Below the pieces are notes generated by a model. It saw only the letters and a program-made list of their open reading frames with translations, ran no database searches and had not been told where the DNA came from. The position numbers were made by a program, and so were the translations under genes. From Rubinisphaera italica (GTDB lineage Bacteria; Planctomycetota; Planctomycetia; Planctomycetales; Planctomycetaceae): DNA of 64,000 nt. Within the stretch, counting starts at the first letter, position 1; each line of letters opens with the position of its first letter. The DNA lies in NCBI RefSeq assembly GCF_007859715.1, contig NZ_SJPG01000001.1, positions 5,276,001-5,340,000 on the forward strand, given 5' to 3'. Below are positions 56,776-64,000 of the stretch, one piece after another.

Positions 56776-56934
56776 GATGAAACCAGATCTCTCAGAGAAC
56801 TTATGAAGCATTCATCCCAAAGATGAATTGACTGATTTATAGTTCGTCTGGGACGCGGCTTGCAAACCATAAGGCTGATTTGTCATCGTTAACACGATGG
56901 ATGAATTCTTGAGAAACTTCTCGGAACATTTTAC

Positions 56935-58212
56935 TTATCGCCCAGCTTCCTGACGCGGCATTTTCGCCGGGCCGATCATATTGTTTTGCATTTGCACACT
57001 CTCTTTCTCTGGCACTTCAAATGCGACTGGCTTTTCTGCTTTTCTGCCGTAATCGGCCACGAGATTGCCAACAATATTGATCCGCTCGCAATCCTCACTC
57101 TCACAATTCACCGCTGCTCCATCCATTCCTGAAAACAGATTGCCTGTAATCAGAATATCTTCTGTTTTCTCCAGCACGATTCCGGCTCCTGCATCGAGTT
57201 GCATCGGAACTTTATGTTCCAGCTTCCTGCGAATTTCGCCTCCTATGTCGCTATTGCTGAATGTATTGGCGGAGATATTCAATCGTCCCGAATTCTCTCC
57301 CACTCGCACCGCTGCCTGATGCACGATGGTGAACGTATTGGCTGAGATCGCACACCCCCAGGCATCCCGCAAATCGATTCCCCCTTTGAGTTCATGAGCA
57401 ATCACATTCGAACTCAATGTGATTCCATAACAATCCCGATCCAGAACAATCCCCCATCCTTCACACTCTTCAATCATATTCCCGGAAACGACAGAACCAT
57501 AAGTGTTCTCAATCAAAACCCCATTCCCGAGATGGTCATCCAGATTGTTGCCATTCATCGTAAGGTTGTAACCATCCAGACAACGAACTCCATCCAGATT
57601 CTCTTCAAAGTGATTCGCGTTCACAACAATGTCATGACATCCCAGTAGCTTTACTCCGGCCTCTTTATTGTATGTGATCAGACAATCAGAAATGCGAGGG
57701 TCTTCATAACAGAAATCCAGAAAGATGCCGTGCCTTCCATTGTGATGAATGGAGACACCCTGAATGAAAATTTCTTCAATCCCGGCTGCATGAATTCCGT
57801 CACCACTTTTAGGATTGCCGGAAATCTGAAAATGATCCAGCTGCACCTGCCAGAGCCTCAGCTTTTTGTTCTCGTCATATCCTTCCGCACGAATCTGAAT
57901 CGCTGGCTGGCCTTCTTCATTTTTATTAACCAAATGCGTCGCCGATCCTGCTCCGGTCAATCGCGTTCGTTCAGTGCGAATGACGACAGGCTCTGTTAAC
58001 TCAAATGTCCCAGCCGGTAACACAACCATGCCCCCTTGCTGGGGAACGGCATCAATGGCCGCCTGAATCGAATCGAAGTCTTTGGCCTGAATGACGACCG
58101 CCGAGTTGGTCTGATCTTCTTTCGTCTCAGCAAAGCTCGGCGAAACTGTGAATGCTGACAGAGCAATAACGAAGAAGAGAGAGGAGGATGAGCGGAAGAT
58201 GTTTTGTGCCAT
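56935..58212 (-). CDS. Secreted right-handed beta-helix protein
   Basis: The 425-residue protein has a signal peptide (MAQNIFRSSSSLFFVIALSAFTVSPSFAE). It starts with a pectate-lyase-like entry (FDSIQAAIDAVPQQGGMVVLPAGTFELTEPVVI). It continues with parallel beta-helix repeats of the NosD/PbH1 kind: ISGNPKSGDGIHA, NGRHGIFLDFC, NKEAGVKLLGCHDIVVNANHFEENLDGV, NGVLIENTYGSVVSGNMIEECEGWGIVL and ISANTFSNSDIGG. Catalytic residues of a specific lyase are not evident. It may bind or degrade polysaccharide outside the inner membrane, fitting the sulfatase-rich lifestyle. Confidence 0.85.
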   Translation of the reverse strand: MAQNIFRSSSSLFFVIALSAFTVSPSFAETKEDQTNSAVVIQAKDFDSIQAAIDAVPQQGGMVVLPAGTFELTEPVVIRTERTRLTGAGSATHLVNKNEEGQPAIQIRAEGYDENKKLRLWQVQLDHFQISGNPKSGDGIHAAGIEEIFIQGVSIHHNGRHGIFLDFCYEDPRISDCLITYNKEAGVKLLGCHDIVVNANHFEENLDGVRCLDGYNLTMNGNNLDDHLGNGVLIENTYGSVVSGNMIEECEGWGIVLDRDCYGITLSSNVIAHELKGGIDLRDAWGCAISANTFTIVHQAAVRVGENSGRLNISANTFSNSDIGGEIRRKLEHKVPMQLDAGAGIVLEKTEDILITGNLFSGMDGAAVNCESEDCERINIVGNLVADYGRKAEKPVAFEVPEKESVQMQNNMIGPAKMPRQEAGR

Positions 58213-58361
58213 GAGAGACCTTCAATTCAAATGGTGAGATTCGCAATGGACTAATAAACGGAGTCCTTTCAGGATACGCCACACCATTTAATCTTGCCAT
58301 GGAGTGGTCTAAGGATTTGAATATTGAATAATGAAAATTCTAAGCGTTCCTTAAGGAAAGA

Positions 58362-59461
58362 GGTGGATTCAATTTTGAAATGCACGGGTTTTGGGTTCGA
58401 ACAGTTCGTGTGGTGATTTGAATTGGTACTTTTTGCGAGGCCGGTTGTTCAACTCCATCACAGCCGCTTGAATATCCTCGGCTTTCAGTTTACGGAAATC
58501 GCTCCCCTTCAGGAAGTATTGCCGCAGAAGCCCGTTGGTGTTCTCATTCTGGCCGCGTTGCCACGGCTGGCGAGCCGGAGCAAAATAGATCGCACAATGC
58601 AGGGCTTGCTCCAACTCTCGATGACCCGAAAACTCACTCCCGTTGTCCGTCGTCAAAGTTCGAATCAATGACGATGGCAACCCCTCAAACGCAAACACCG
58701 AAGCCGCGTTCAACGTCGATGCTTTCTTGTCCGGCAGATAGCTCGCCACAAGATAGCCGGTCTTGCGTTCGACATGCGTGACAATGTAGCCGGTCCCCTT
58801 TTGACCCTCGATGGTATCCGATTCCCAGTGCCCGATCCGCGAACGATTGCGTGCAGAAACCGGTCGCTGATCCATTGGCTTTTTGGTCGGGTCGCATCGT
58901 CTGGAGATCCCTGTGCCGTAGCGTTTGCGGCGTTTCTTTCTCGATTGACGCAGCTGCCTGTAGATGTTGCCGCCCTGCTTTTTGTTTGCTTTGATCCAGG
59001 CGTAAATCGTCTCAATGGATATTCGCATTCTGGCCTCCCGAGGATGCAGTCGCAAGAGTTGACCTGCAATCTGTTCCGGCGACCACTTGAGAGACAACTT
59101 ATCGAGCAGGAATTCTTTGAGCGGAGCGTGGTTGAGTTTCCAGGGGAGTTTGCAGAGTTGTCGACGCCGTCGCGCTTTGCGGTCGGCTTTCCCGGCGAAA
59201 TACTTCCCGGTCGCATCCGAATTCCGCCGCAGTTCTCGGGAGATCGTGCTGGGGTCTCGGGATAACTCGCGCGCAATTTCTATTCGAGAGTGTCCCAGGG
59301 CGTGCATGTGCGCTATGGAATCACGTTCCTCAGCAGTAAGATGCGTGTGTGACATTCGTGATTTCTTCTTAGTAGGATTGATGGTCGTTTGGTCAAAACA
59401 AACCATCTCACGAATGTCACTCTTTTTCCATCAACCCGTGCATTTCAAAATTGAATCCACC
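58362..59461 (-). mobile_element. IS30-family insertion sequence, apparently intact
   Basis: The element spans 1100 bases. GGTGGATTCAATTTTGAAAT at 58362 begins a 29-base terminal repeat (58362-58390) matched exactly, inverted, at 59433-59461. The flanks are AGA (58359-58361) and AGA (59462-59464), a 3-bp target duplication as made by IS30-type elements. Perfect ends, an open transposase frame and the duplication indicate a recent insertion. It sits just 36 bases after the stop of the antitoxin-like gene. Confidence 0.95.
58369..59355 (-). CDS. IS30-family transposase
   Basis: The 328-residue frame from MSHTHLTAEERDSIAHMHALGHS (59355; an ATG at 59406 adds 17 residues) has the IS30 helix-turn-helix (IARELSRDPSTISRELRRN) and the DDE core: HWESDTIEG (first Asp), RTLTTDNGSEF (second Asp) and FAPARQPWQRGQNENTNGLLRQYF (Glu, with the conserved Asn). 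All catalytic residues are in place. It should be an active enzyme. Confidence 0.95.
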   Translation of the reverse strand: MSHTHLTAEERDSIAHMHALGHSRIEIARELSRDPSTISRELRRNSDATGKYFAGKADRKARRRRQLCKLPWKLNHAPLKEFLLDKLSLKWSPEQIAGQLLRLHPREARMRISIETIYAWIKANKKQGGNIYRQLRQSRKKRRKRYGTGISRRCDPTKKPMDQRPVSARNRSRIGHWESDTIEGQKGTGYIVTHVERKTGYLVASYLPDKKASTLNAASVFAFEGLPSSLIRTLTTDNGSEFSGHRELEQALHCAIYFAPARQPWQRGQNENTNGLLRQYFLKGSDFRKLKAEDIQAAVMELNNRPRKKYQFKSPHELFEPKTRAFQN

Positions 59462-59497
59462 AGATGCTTGTAGCTCTACCGTTTTCTGGAGTGAAAT

Positions 59498-59764
59498 TCA
59501 CTTTTCTTTGGCAAAGTTTATTTTATAAATCAATCGAGAGCGTATTGATTCCCAATCCTCAGTTTTGACCGATCCTAAATCGATTTCCTGACTGCGTCGA
59601 TTTATTACTTTTGTCCATTCGTGAGAGAGTTGTGGCGGTTGATTATCTGGAAGATTCGCAGCCAATTCATCAATCAAAAGAAGACGTTCTTCTGCATTCA
59701 ATAACAAAGCTTTCTGCAAAATAGCCTGATCATTAGTCAATTTGAGATTCTTTGAATTGGTCAT
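59498..59764 (-). CDS. Addiction-module component-like protein (antitoxin type), no toxin seen
   Basis: The 88-residue protein shows the pattern of putative addiction module components: QKALLLNAEERLLLIDELAANLP, then EWTKVINRRSQEIDLG and WESIRSRL. Such proteins are thought to be antitoxins and are normally followed directly by a ParE/RelE-type toxin gene. Here the next bases are the IS30 copy, and beyond it (minus strand past 58361) no toxin-like frame was found. The partner has been lost, displaced or is elsewhere. The gene is A+T-rich. Confidence 0.72.
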   Translation of the reverse strand: MTNSKNLKLTNDQAILQKALLLNAEERLLLIDELAANLPDNQPPQLSHEWTKVINRRSQEIDLGSVKTEDWESIRSRLIYKINFAKEK

Positions 59765-59847
59765 GATGAAATCAAAATCACATTAGCTCTCTTTACATTA
59801 TTCCAATTGGCAATTGACTTTCCGTTCATGATAGAAATTCGTCGATT

Positions 59848-60291
59848 TTAAGTATCGTATTCTCCATCCCAAGGCTCAAAGAATGCCATGTAATTTCCAG
59901 GTTGCATTTCGATTGCTGGTTCGTCTTCTTCGTCTTCAAGCTCACGGGGGATCAAGCCAAAAACAATTCCATATTGTTCAACTTGAAAAGGTGAAACATT
60001 GATATCGCAGAAAGTCACTCGTCCGAGTGACTTTAATCGTTTATCCAGCAATTCTCTTGCTTCCTCTTTATTTAGTTCAGAGCGGCTTCCAAGATTGTCA
60101 ATCTGAGCTTCAAGCAACTTCCCATCAATACTGAAAGTGTATAAAGCGATAAACTCGTAACCCCTTTCATCTCCGTAAGCGGGAACAAATGGAGTCGTCA
60201 ATATAAATTGTCGGTTATCTTCGGTTTGACCGATATGATTCGCATAGTATTCGTCGTGCGATATGGGGATTATATCTGGGATGTTTGCCAT
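59848..60291 (-). CDS. Hypothetical acidic protein
   Basis: The 147-residue protein is soluble and acidic, without a signal or membrane helix. It has DRQFILTTPFVPAYGDERGYEFIALYTFSIDGKLLEAQIDNLG-type beta strands and an acidic C-terminus (RELEDEEDEPAIEMQPGNYMAFFEPWDG). No family was recognised. Its small size, A+T-rich sequence and place next to an antitoxin-like gene suggest an accessory region, perhaps an immunity-like protein, which is a guess. Confidence 0.6.
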   Translation of the reverse strand: MANIPDIIPISHDEYYANHIGQTEDNRQFILTTPFVPAYGDERGYEFIALYTFSIDGKLLEAQIDNLGSRSELNKEEARELLDKRLKSLGRVTFCDINVSPFQVEQYGIVFGLIPRELEDEEDEPAIEMQPGNYMAFFEPWDGEYDT

Positions 60292-60378
60292 GAGAATCTA
60301 CTGATAAGATTTGTATGAATTACGTAAGCTAAAAATCCTAACAGTTCGCATTAATTTCAGGCAACACATCAATCAAAC

Positions 60379-60408
60379 AAAAAAGCCGGATGATTTCTCA
60401 CCCGGCTC
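60379..60408 (-). terminator. Rho-independent terminator after the aldolase gene
   Basis: On the minus strand AGCCGGG...TGA and ATCCGGCT pair (about 9 bp with one mismatch) and are followed by six T (60384-60379). It lies about 100 bases after the stop at 60511. Confidence 0.78.
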
Positions 60409-60510
60409 TCATATTATCAATTAGTCTCCACCGCGAACTGCAGGAGCACACGAAGCGACCTTAGTCATTGTGCGCCCATGCGACTGCCCCCGGTCGAGCG
60501 GAACGCTCGG

Positions 60511-61542
60511 TTAGATTTTACCGAAGACGGTTTTGCCTGAGCTGAGGAGGTCGTCACAGGCTTCGCCGAGGCGATCGGCTACGCCTTGTTCGCCGGCTTT
60601 GAGGTAGGCGCGAGGGTCGTAGGCTTTTTTGTTGCCGATTTCACCGTCGACTTTGAGAACGCCATCGTAGTTCTTGAACATGTGAGCGGCGATGGGTCGG
60701 GTGAAGGCGTATTGAGTATCGGTGTCGATATTCATTTTGATGACGCCGTAAGCGAGGGTTTCGCGGATCTGCTCGTTCGGTGTGCCGGAGCCGCCGTGGA
60801 AGACGAGGTCGAAGGCTGCGTCTTTACCGTACTTGGCAATGACGGCATCCTGACCAGTCTTCAGAATTTCCGGACGCAATTTCACGTGACCTGGTTTGTA
60901 GGAGCCGTGAACGTTTCCGAACGTGGCGGCGAACATGTAGCGACCGAGACCGTTGAGAGCTTCGTAGACAGCGACCATGTCATCGGGAGTTGTGTAGAGT
61001 TTCTCGGCTGGCTGATCGGAGTTATCGATGCCGTCTTCTTCACCACCGACAACACCGGCTTCAACTTCCAGAATGATTTCGTTTTCTGCACAGAGCTTGA
61101 GCAACTCTTGAGAGAGTTTCATGTTTTCATCGAGTGGCAACTCGGAGGCATCGAGCATGTGAGACTGGAACAGGTTGCCTTTACCGGCGGCACGGAACTT
61201 GGCTGTTTCGGCGATCAGTGGTTTGAGGAAGCTGTCGACTTTGTCTGGCTGACAGTGGTCGGTGTGCAGAGCGATCATCACATCGTATTTGGCAGCCAAT
61301 CTGTGAGCGGCTTCTGCCAGAACGACCGCTCCTTCAACCGCACAGCCGACGTTCAAACCGGACGCGAATTTTCCACCGCCGATGGAAACCTGAATGATGC
61401 CGTCGGACTTTTTGTCTGCAAAACCCTTGAGAGCAGCATTCAAAGTGACCAGAGACGAAATGTTGATAGCCGGGTAAGCGTAGTCGCCTTTCTGGGCGGC
61501 ATCAATCATTTTTCCGTATTGTTCGGGTGTTGCGATAGGCAT
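60511..61542 (-). CDS. fba: Class II fructose-bisphosphate aldolase
   Basis: The 343-residue protein has the zinc-aldolase motifs: AAQKGDYAYPAINISSLVTLNAAL near the start, MIALHTDHCQ (zinc His), EAGVVGGEEDG, FGNVHGSYKPG (zinc His), VFHGGSGTP (zinc His) and KMNIDTDTQYAFTRP. It splits or forms fructose 1,6-bisphosphate in glycolysis and gluconeogenesis, and needs zinc. Its longer length and DTQYAFTRP end fit the class IIB-like group. A terminator follows. Confidence 0.95.
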   Translation of the reverse strand: MPIATPEQYGKMIDAAQKGDYAYPAINISSLVTLNAALKGFADKKSDGIIQVSIGGGKFASGLNVGCAVEGAVVLAEAAHRLAAKYDVMIALHTDHCQPDKVDSFLKPLIAETAKFRAAGKGNLFQSHMLDASELPLDENMKLSQELLKLCAENEIILEVEAGVVGGEEDGIDNSDQPAEKLYTTPDDMVAVYEALNGLGRYMFAATFGNVHGSYKPGHVKLRPEILKTGQDAVIAKYGKDAAFDLVFHGGSGTPNEQIRETLAYGVIKMNIDTDTQYAFTRPIAAHMFKNYDGVLKVDGEIGNKKAYDPRAYLKAGEQGVADRLGEACDDLLSSGKTVFGKI

Positions 61543-61705
61543 TTTACAATTCCTGTGAGTTCGATTTGTCCGTTATTTACCAATTCAATCGTTCACAGAT
61601 TGATGATTATTGCTCGGGAATTCAAGCGTGAGAGTAGAGAATGAGAGCATTCAACCTAATATCGCCTCACGCATCCACGGCGGTTGATTCATTGGGTGGT
61701 AATCA

Positions 61706-63184
61706 TTAAATCCGCCCCGGCTCACGTTTTCCTGTTCCTTGAGTTTTCGTTGCAGAATCCCCGAGGTCCGCCCGTGCTTCCTCTGCAAGTTTCTGCAGTT
61801 TGATGACAATCTCGGGATGCTCGCCTTTCACATCCGAGGTTTCGCCTTCGTCCGTTTTCAGATTATAAAGTGCGAGTCCCGTTTTCTGCTGGGTATAACC
61901 ACCCGGCAGACCATCTTTGCCCGGCTCTCCGGTCAGGCTACGATACGAGTGGGGAAAATGCAGTTTCCATTCTCCGCTACGGATGGCCTGAAGATGAGTT
62001 CCCCAGTAGTAATAGTAGACATCATGAGGAGTCTTGGCTCCCTTTTCTCCAAACATAAGCGGCCGAATGTCCTGCCCATCAATTTTGTGATCGGGTAGCG
62101 GGACCTGAGCCAGAGCGGCAATTGTGGGAAAAATGTCGATCGTGGCCGCTAACTCATCGCATACCGTCCCAGCCGGAATTTTACCCGGCCAGCGCATAAT
62201 GCACGGTTCTCTCACGCCCCCTTCCCAGGTTGTCCCTTTCCCCTCCCGAAATGGACCTGCGGAACCCGCATGATTTCCATACGATAGCCAGGGACCATTA
62301 TCAGAAGTGAAAATGACGAGTGTGTTTTCGTCCAATCCGTGCTTCTTCAAAGTCTCCAGCACCTGACCGACCGACCAGTCGATTTCTTCAATGACATCTC
62401 CAAATGTTCCCTGTTCGGAGTCGCCCTTATATTTCTCAGAGACGTATAACGGCACATGGGGCATCGAGTGAGCCAGATAAAGCAGAAACGGTTTGTCTTG
62501 ATTGTCTTCAATAAATTTGACGGCATGTTCGGTGTACCATGTTGTCAGATGCGTCTGATCTTCCGGGGTGACTGCCGGATTGACGATTTCATTTTTGGAG
62601 ATGAGCGGCAAATCGGGAAAGCCGCGTTTCCCTTTCTGGTCCTCTGGCAGATTGATGTAAGCCGGGTGATAGGGCCACATATCGTTGGAATAGGGGAGCC
62701 CGAAGTAATCGTCGAAGCCATGCTGGAGCGGGAGAAATTTTTGCTGATAGCCTAAATGCCATTTCCCATAGGCAGCGGTCGCGTAATCTTTCTGCTTGAC
62801 CAGTTCTGCGAGCGTCATTTCGTCAGAATTGATGCCGATGGTCGAGCGATGGCTTAATGCTCCCCCGATTCCCAGGCGGATGTTGTAACAGCCTGTCAGC
62901 ATTGAAGTTCGGGACGCGCTGCAGACGGCTTGAGAGACATAGAAATTGGTAAATTTCCTTCCCTCGGCTGCCATTTGATCGAGATTGGGAGTCTCGTAAC
63001 CTTCTGCCCCAAAACAGCCAACATCTCCGTAGCCTTGATCATCAGTAAAGATGACAACGAAGTTCGGTTGCTCAGCGGCCTGGATTGAGATGAGGTCACT
63101 CAAAATCACAGTCAGAGTGAACAGGGTGGTGATTATTGTGCGGGGATTCATTGTGAGTCTTTCATTCATGGCCGAGATTGACAT
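61706..63184 (-). CDS. Secreted sulfatase (arylsulfatase family)
   Basis: The 492-residue protein has [19 protein letters not shown], the signature [16 protein letters not shown] (Cys88 counted from the ATG at 63184; C-x-x-S-R with Ser at the second place and Ala at the third), YGKWHLG and [15 protein letters not shown]. The active site is complete. A start at 63151 ([20 protein letters not shown]) would give a cleaner signal peptide. The catalytic Cys needs formylglycine conversion. CSASR instead of CTPSR as in the sulfatase at 23632 places it in another sulfatase subgroup. A family B repeat lies upstream. Confidence 0.93.
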   Translation of the reverse strand: MSISAMNERLTMNPRTIITTLFTLTVILSDLISIQAAEQPNFVVIFTDDQGYGDVGCFGAEGYETPNLDQMAAEGRKFTNFYVSQAVCSASRTSMLTGCYNIRLGIGGALSHRSTIGINSDEMTLAELVKQKDYATAAYGKWHLGYQQKFLPLQHGFDDYFGLPYSNDMWPYHPAYINLPEDQKGKRGFPDLPLISKNEIVNPAVTPEDQTHLTTWYTEHAVKFIEDNQDKPFLLYLAHSMPHVPLYVSEKYKGDSEQGTFGDVIEEIDWSVGQVLETLKKHGLDENTLVIFTSDNGPWLSYGNHAGSAGPFREGKGTTWEGGVREPCIMRWPGKIPAGTVCDELAATIDIFPTIAALAQVPLPDHKIDGQDIRPLMFGEKGAKTPHDVYYYYWGTHLQAIRSGEWKLHFPHSYRSLTGEPGKDGLPGGYTQQKTGLALYNLKTDEGETSDVKGEHPEIVIKLQKLAEEARADLGDSATKTQGTGKREPGRI

Positions 63185-63252
63185 CAGTGCTCGATGATAT
63201 GATGTCTGGCAGTGATTGTCACCCGGATGAAATCAAATCTCGCTGAATTAAT

Positions 63253-63322
63253 TACAAGCACGAAGCGCAAGCGAGTGTGTTTCTTCGCGATTAGACACAC
63301 TCGCTTGCGCTTCGTGCTTGTA
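63253..63322. repeat. Repeat family B, copy 5
   Basis: TACAAGCACGAAGCGCAAGC and GCTTGCGCTTCGTGCTTGTA are exact 20-base complements, with GAGTGTGT and ACACACTC extending the stem. Confidence 0.88.
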
Positions 63323-63459
63323 TTGATGACTTTATAGGCCAAAACCAGCGGGAAATCGGTCTTTTCCCGAATGGATGCTCTACGTTATAGTCCGCAGCTA
63401 TCCTGAGAGATTCTGCAGGATGAGCTTTGAACGGAATTCCATTGGCCAGGGAGGGCGCA

Positions 63460-64000
63460 ATGCTTTTGAAGATACCTTATCTATTTTTAACACGAATTCG
63501 AAACTGCTTTCAGGCATTGATGATGTCTCTGGTCCTGTGTACGTTTGTAGGTGGTTGCGGCTCCGATACGCCAGATTCGAGCGAAGTGCTCGATGACTCC
63601 TGGTTTGAACTCGAAAACGAAGAAAAAGTCGCCAATGACGCTCCAGCCGAACCAACGGCTGCGACAGCTTCACTGGGAGTCAAATTAGAGCAGGGAGCCC
63701 GCTTTCCGCTCCAGAAAGTGGTCGAGAAAACACTGACTCAAAAAACCACACAGGGAACAATTGAAAACCAGGAACGTATTGAACTCGATATGGCGGTGAC
63801 GGTTGAAGAAATTCGAGACAAATACAAGCTGTTCTCTGTTCGCTACAACCGCGTGAAATATCAGACCAATCTGAATGGTCAACAGGTGTTCTACGATTCC
63901 CAGCAACCACCTTACCCTGTTCCCGATGGAGCATTGGTTTATCACGGTATGGTCAACAATGGTTTTTCATTCTGGGTCGGACCGGATAATAAGATCACTG
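63460..64000 (+). CDS. Lipoprotein of unknown function (partial, runs off the window)
   Basis: The ATG at 63460 follows GGGAGGGCGC, a very good ribosome site, and starts MLLKIPYLFLTRIRNCF. A lipoprotein signal ends FVGGC (Cys at about residue 33). At least 180 codons are open to the end of the window. The mature part has an acidic linker (SSEVLDDSWFELENEEKV), then a beta-rich domain (ALGVKLEQGARFPL-type, here SLGVKLEQGARFPLQKVVEKTLTQKT; YKLFSVRYNRVKYQT). This suggests an outer-membrane or periplasmic lipoprotein. No family was recognised. Confidence 0.75.
   Translation, partial: MLLKIPYLFLTRIRNCFQALMMSLVLCTFVGGCGSDTPDSSEVLDDSWFELENEEKVANDAPAEPTAATASLGVKLEQGARFPLQKVVEKTLTQKTTQGTIENQERIELDMAVTVEEIRDKYKLFSVRYNRVKYQTNLNGQQVFYDSQQPPYPVPDGALVYHGMVNNGFSFWVGPDNKIT

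Noticed and set aside
58213..58361. Toxin gene belonging to the antitoxin-like gene at 59498, displaced by IS30
   Set aside because: No ParE- or RelE-like frame is visible past the element on the minus strand.
60586..61644. Plus-strand open frame of 352 codons opposite fba
   Set aside because: It mirrors the highly conserved aldolase gene and has a Val/Phe/Asp-rich composition typical of an antisense shadow.

Overview
The window looks like a chromosomal segment of a planctomycete (order Planctomycetales; roughly 50% G+C by eye). The evidence is a DUF1501-type C-terminus, two sulfatases with signal peptides, an MJ0042-type zinc-ribbon membrane protein, many secreted proteins of planctomycete type, single-gene operons, and large gaps filled with palindromic repeats. 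The genus cannot be fixed from the sequence alone.

Layout. 0-6 kb: DUF1501 tail, Tat-exported sugar-phosphate isomerase-like protein, MscS channel, an island of three small minus-strand genes broken up by repeats, a histidine phosphatase and a DUF4112 protein. 6-13 kb: zinc-ribbon membrane protein, a tiny cysteine-repeat peptide gene, then an envelope-lipid group (LptF/G-type permease, ArnT-like glycosyltransferase, PAP2 phosphatase). 13-17 kb: a TolQ/ExbB-like protein and, on the minus strand, a retron: promoter, predicted msr-msd RNA flanked by 14-bp inverted repeats, and a reverse transcriptase, with two small membrane-protein genes just upstream. 17-25 kb: rsmA, guaB, an overlapping membrane-anchored protein, a phosphotransferase, a Cys/Tyr/Gly-rich secreted protein and a sulfatase. 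25-35 kb: a truncated TrkH/KtrB gene, a GAF-GGDEF protein, a GT2 glycosyltransferase, and the conserved tgt-yajC-secDF group. 35-46 kb: lipoproteins, a secreted protein preceded by a possible structured RNA, PBP2, and argG - ankyrin protein - guaA. 46-58 kb: nrdR, a DMT transporter, a degenerate AroD/AroE-like fusion, a sodium:solute symporter, a degenerate HD-GYP protein next to an HDOD protein, type II NADH dehydrogenase, endonuclease IV and a beta-helix protein. 58-64 kb: an intact IS30-type element beside an orphan antitoxin-like gene, class II aldolase, a second sulfatase and the start of a lipoprotein gene.

The gaps carry several families of palindromic repeats (called A to H here), each with its own terminal sequence. 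Some are nested inside one another. They usually sit between convergent or unrelated genes.

The strongest candidate for a little-described system is the retron at 14.45-16.12 kb. Three further candidates are the (Ser-Cys-Arg)n peptide at 8.7 kb, the branched RNA fold at 37.17-37.32 kb, and a Tgt enzyme that has lost its three zinc-binding cysteines. All assignments come from reading the sequence; no database search was run.
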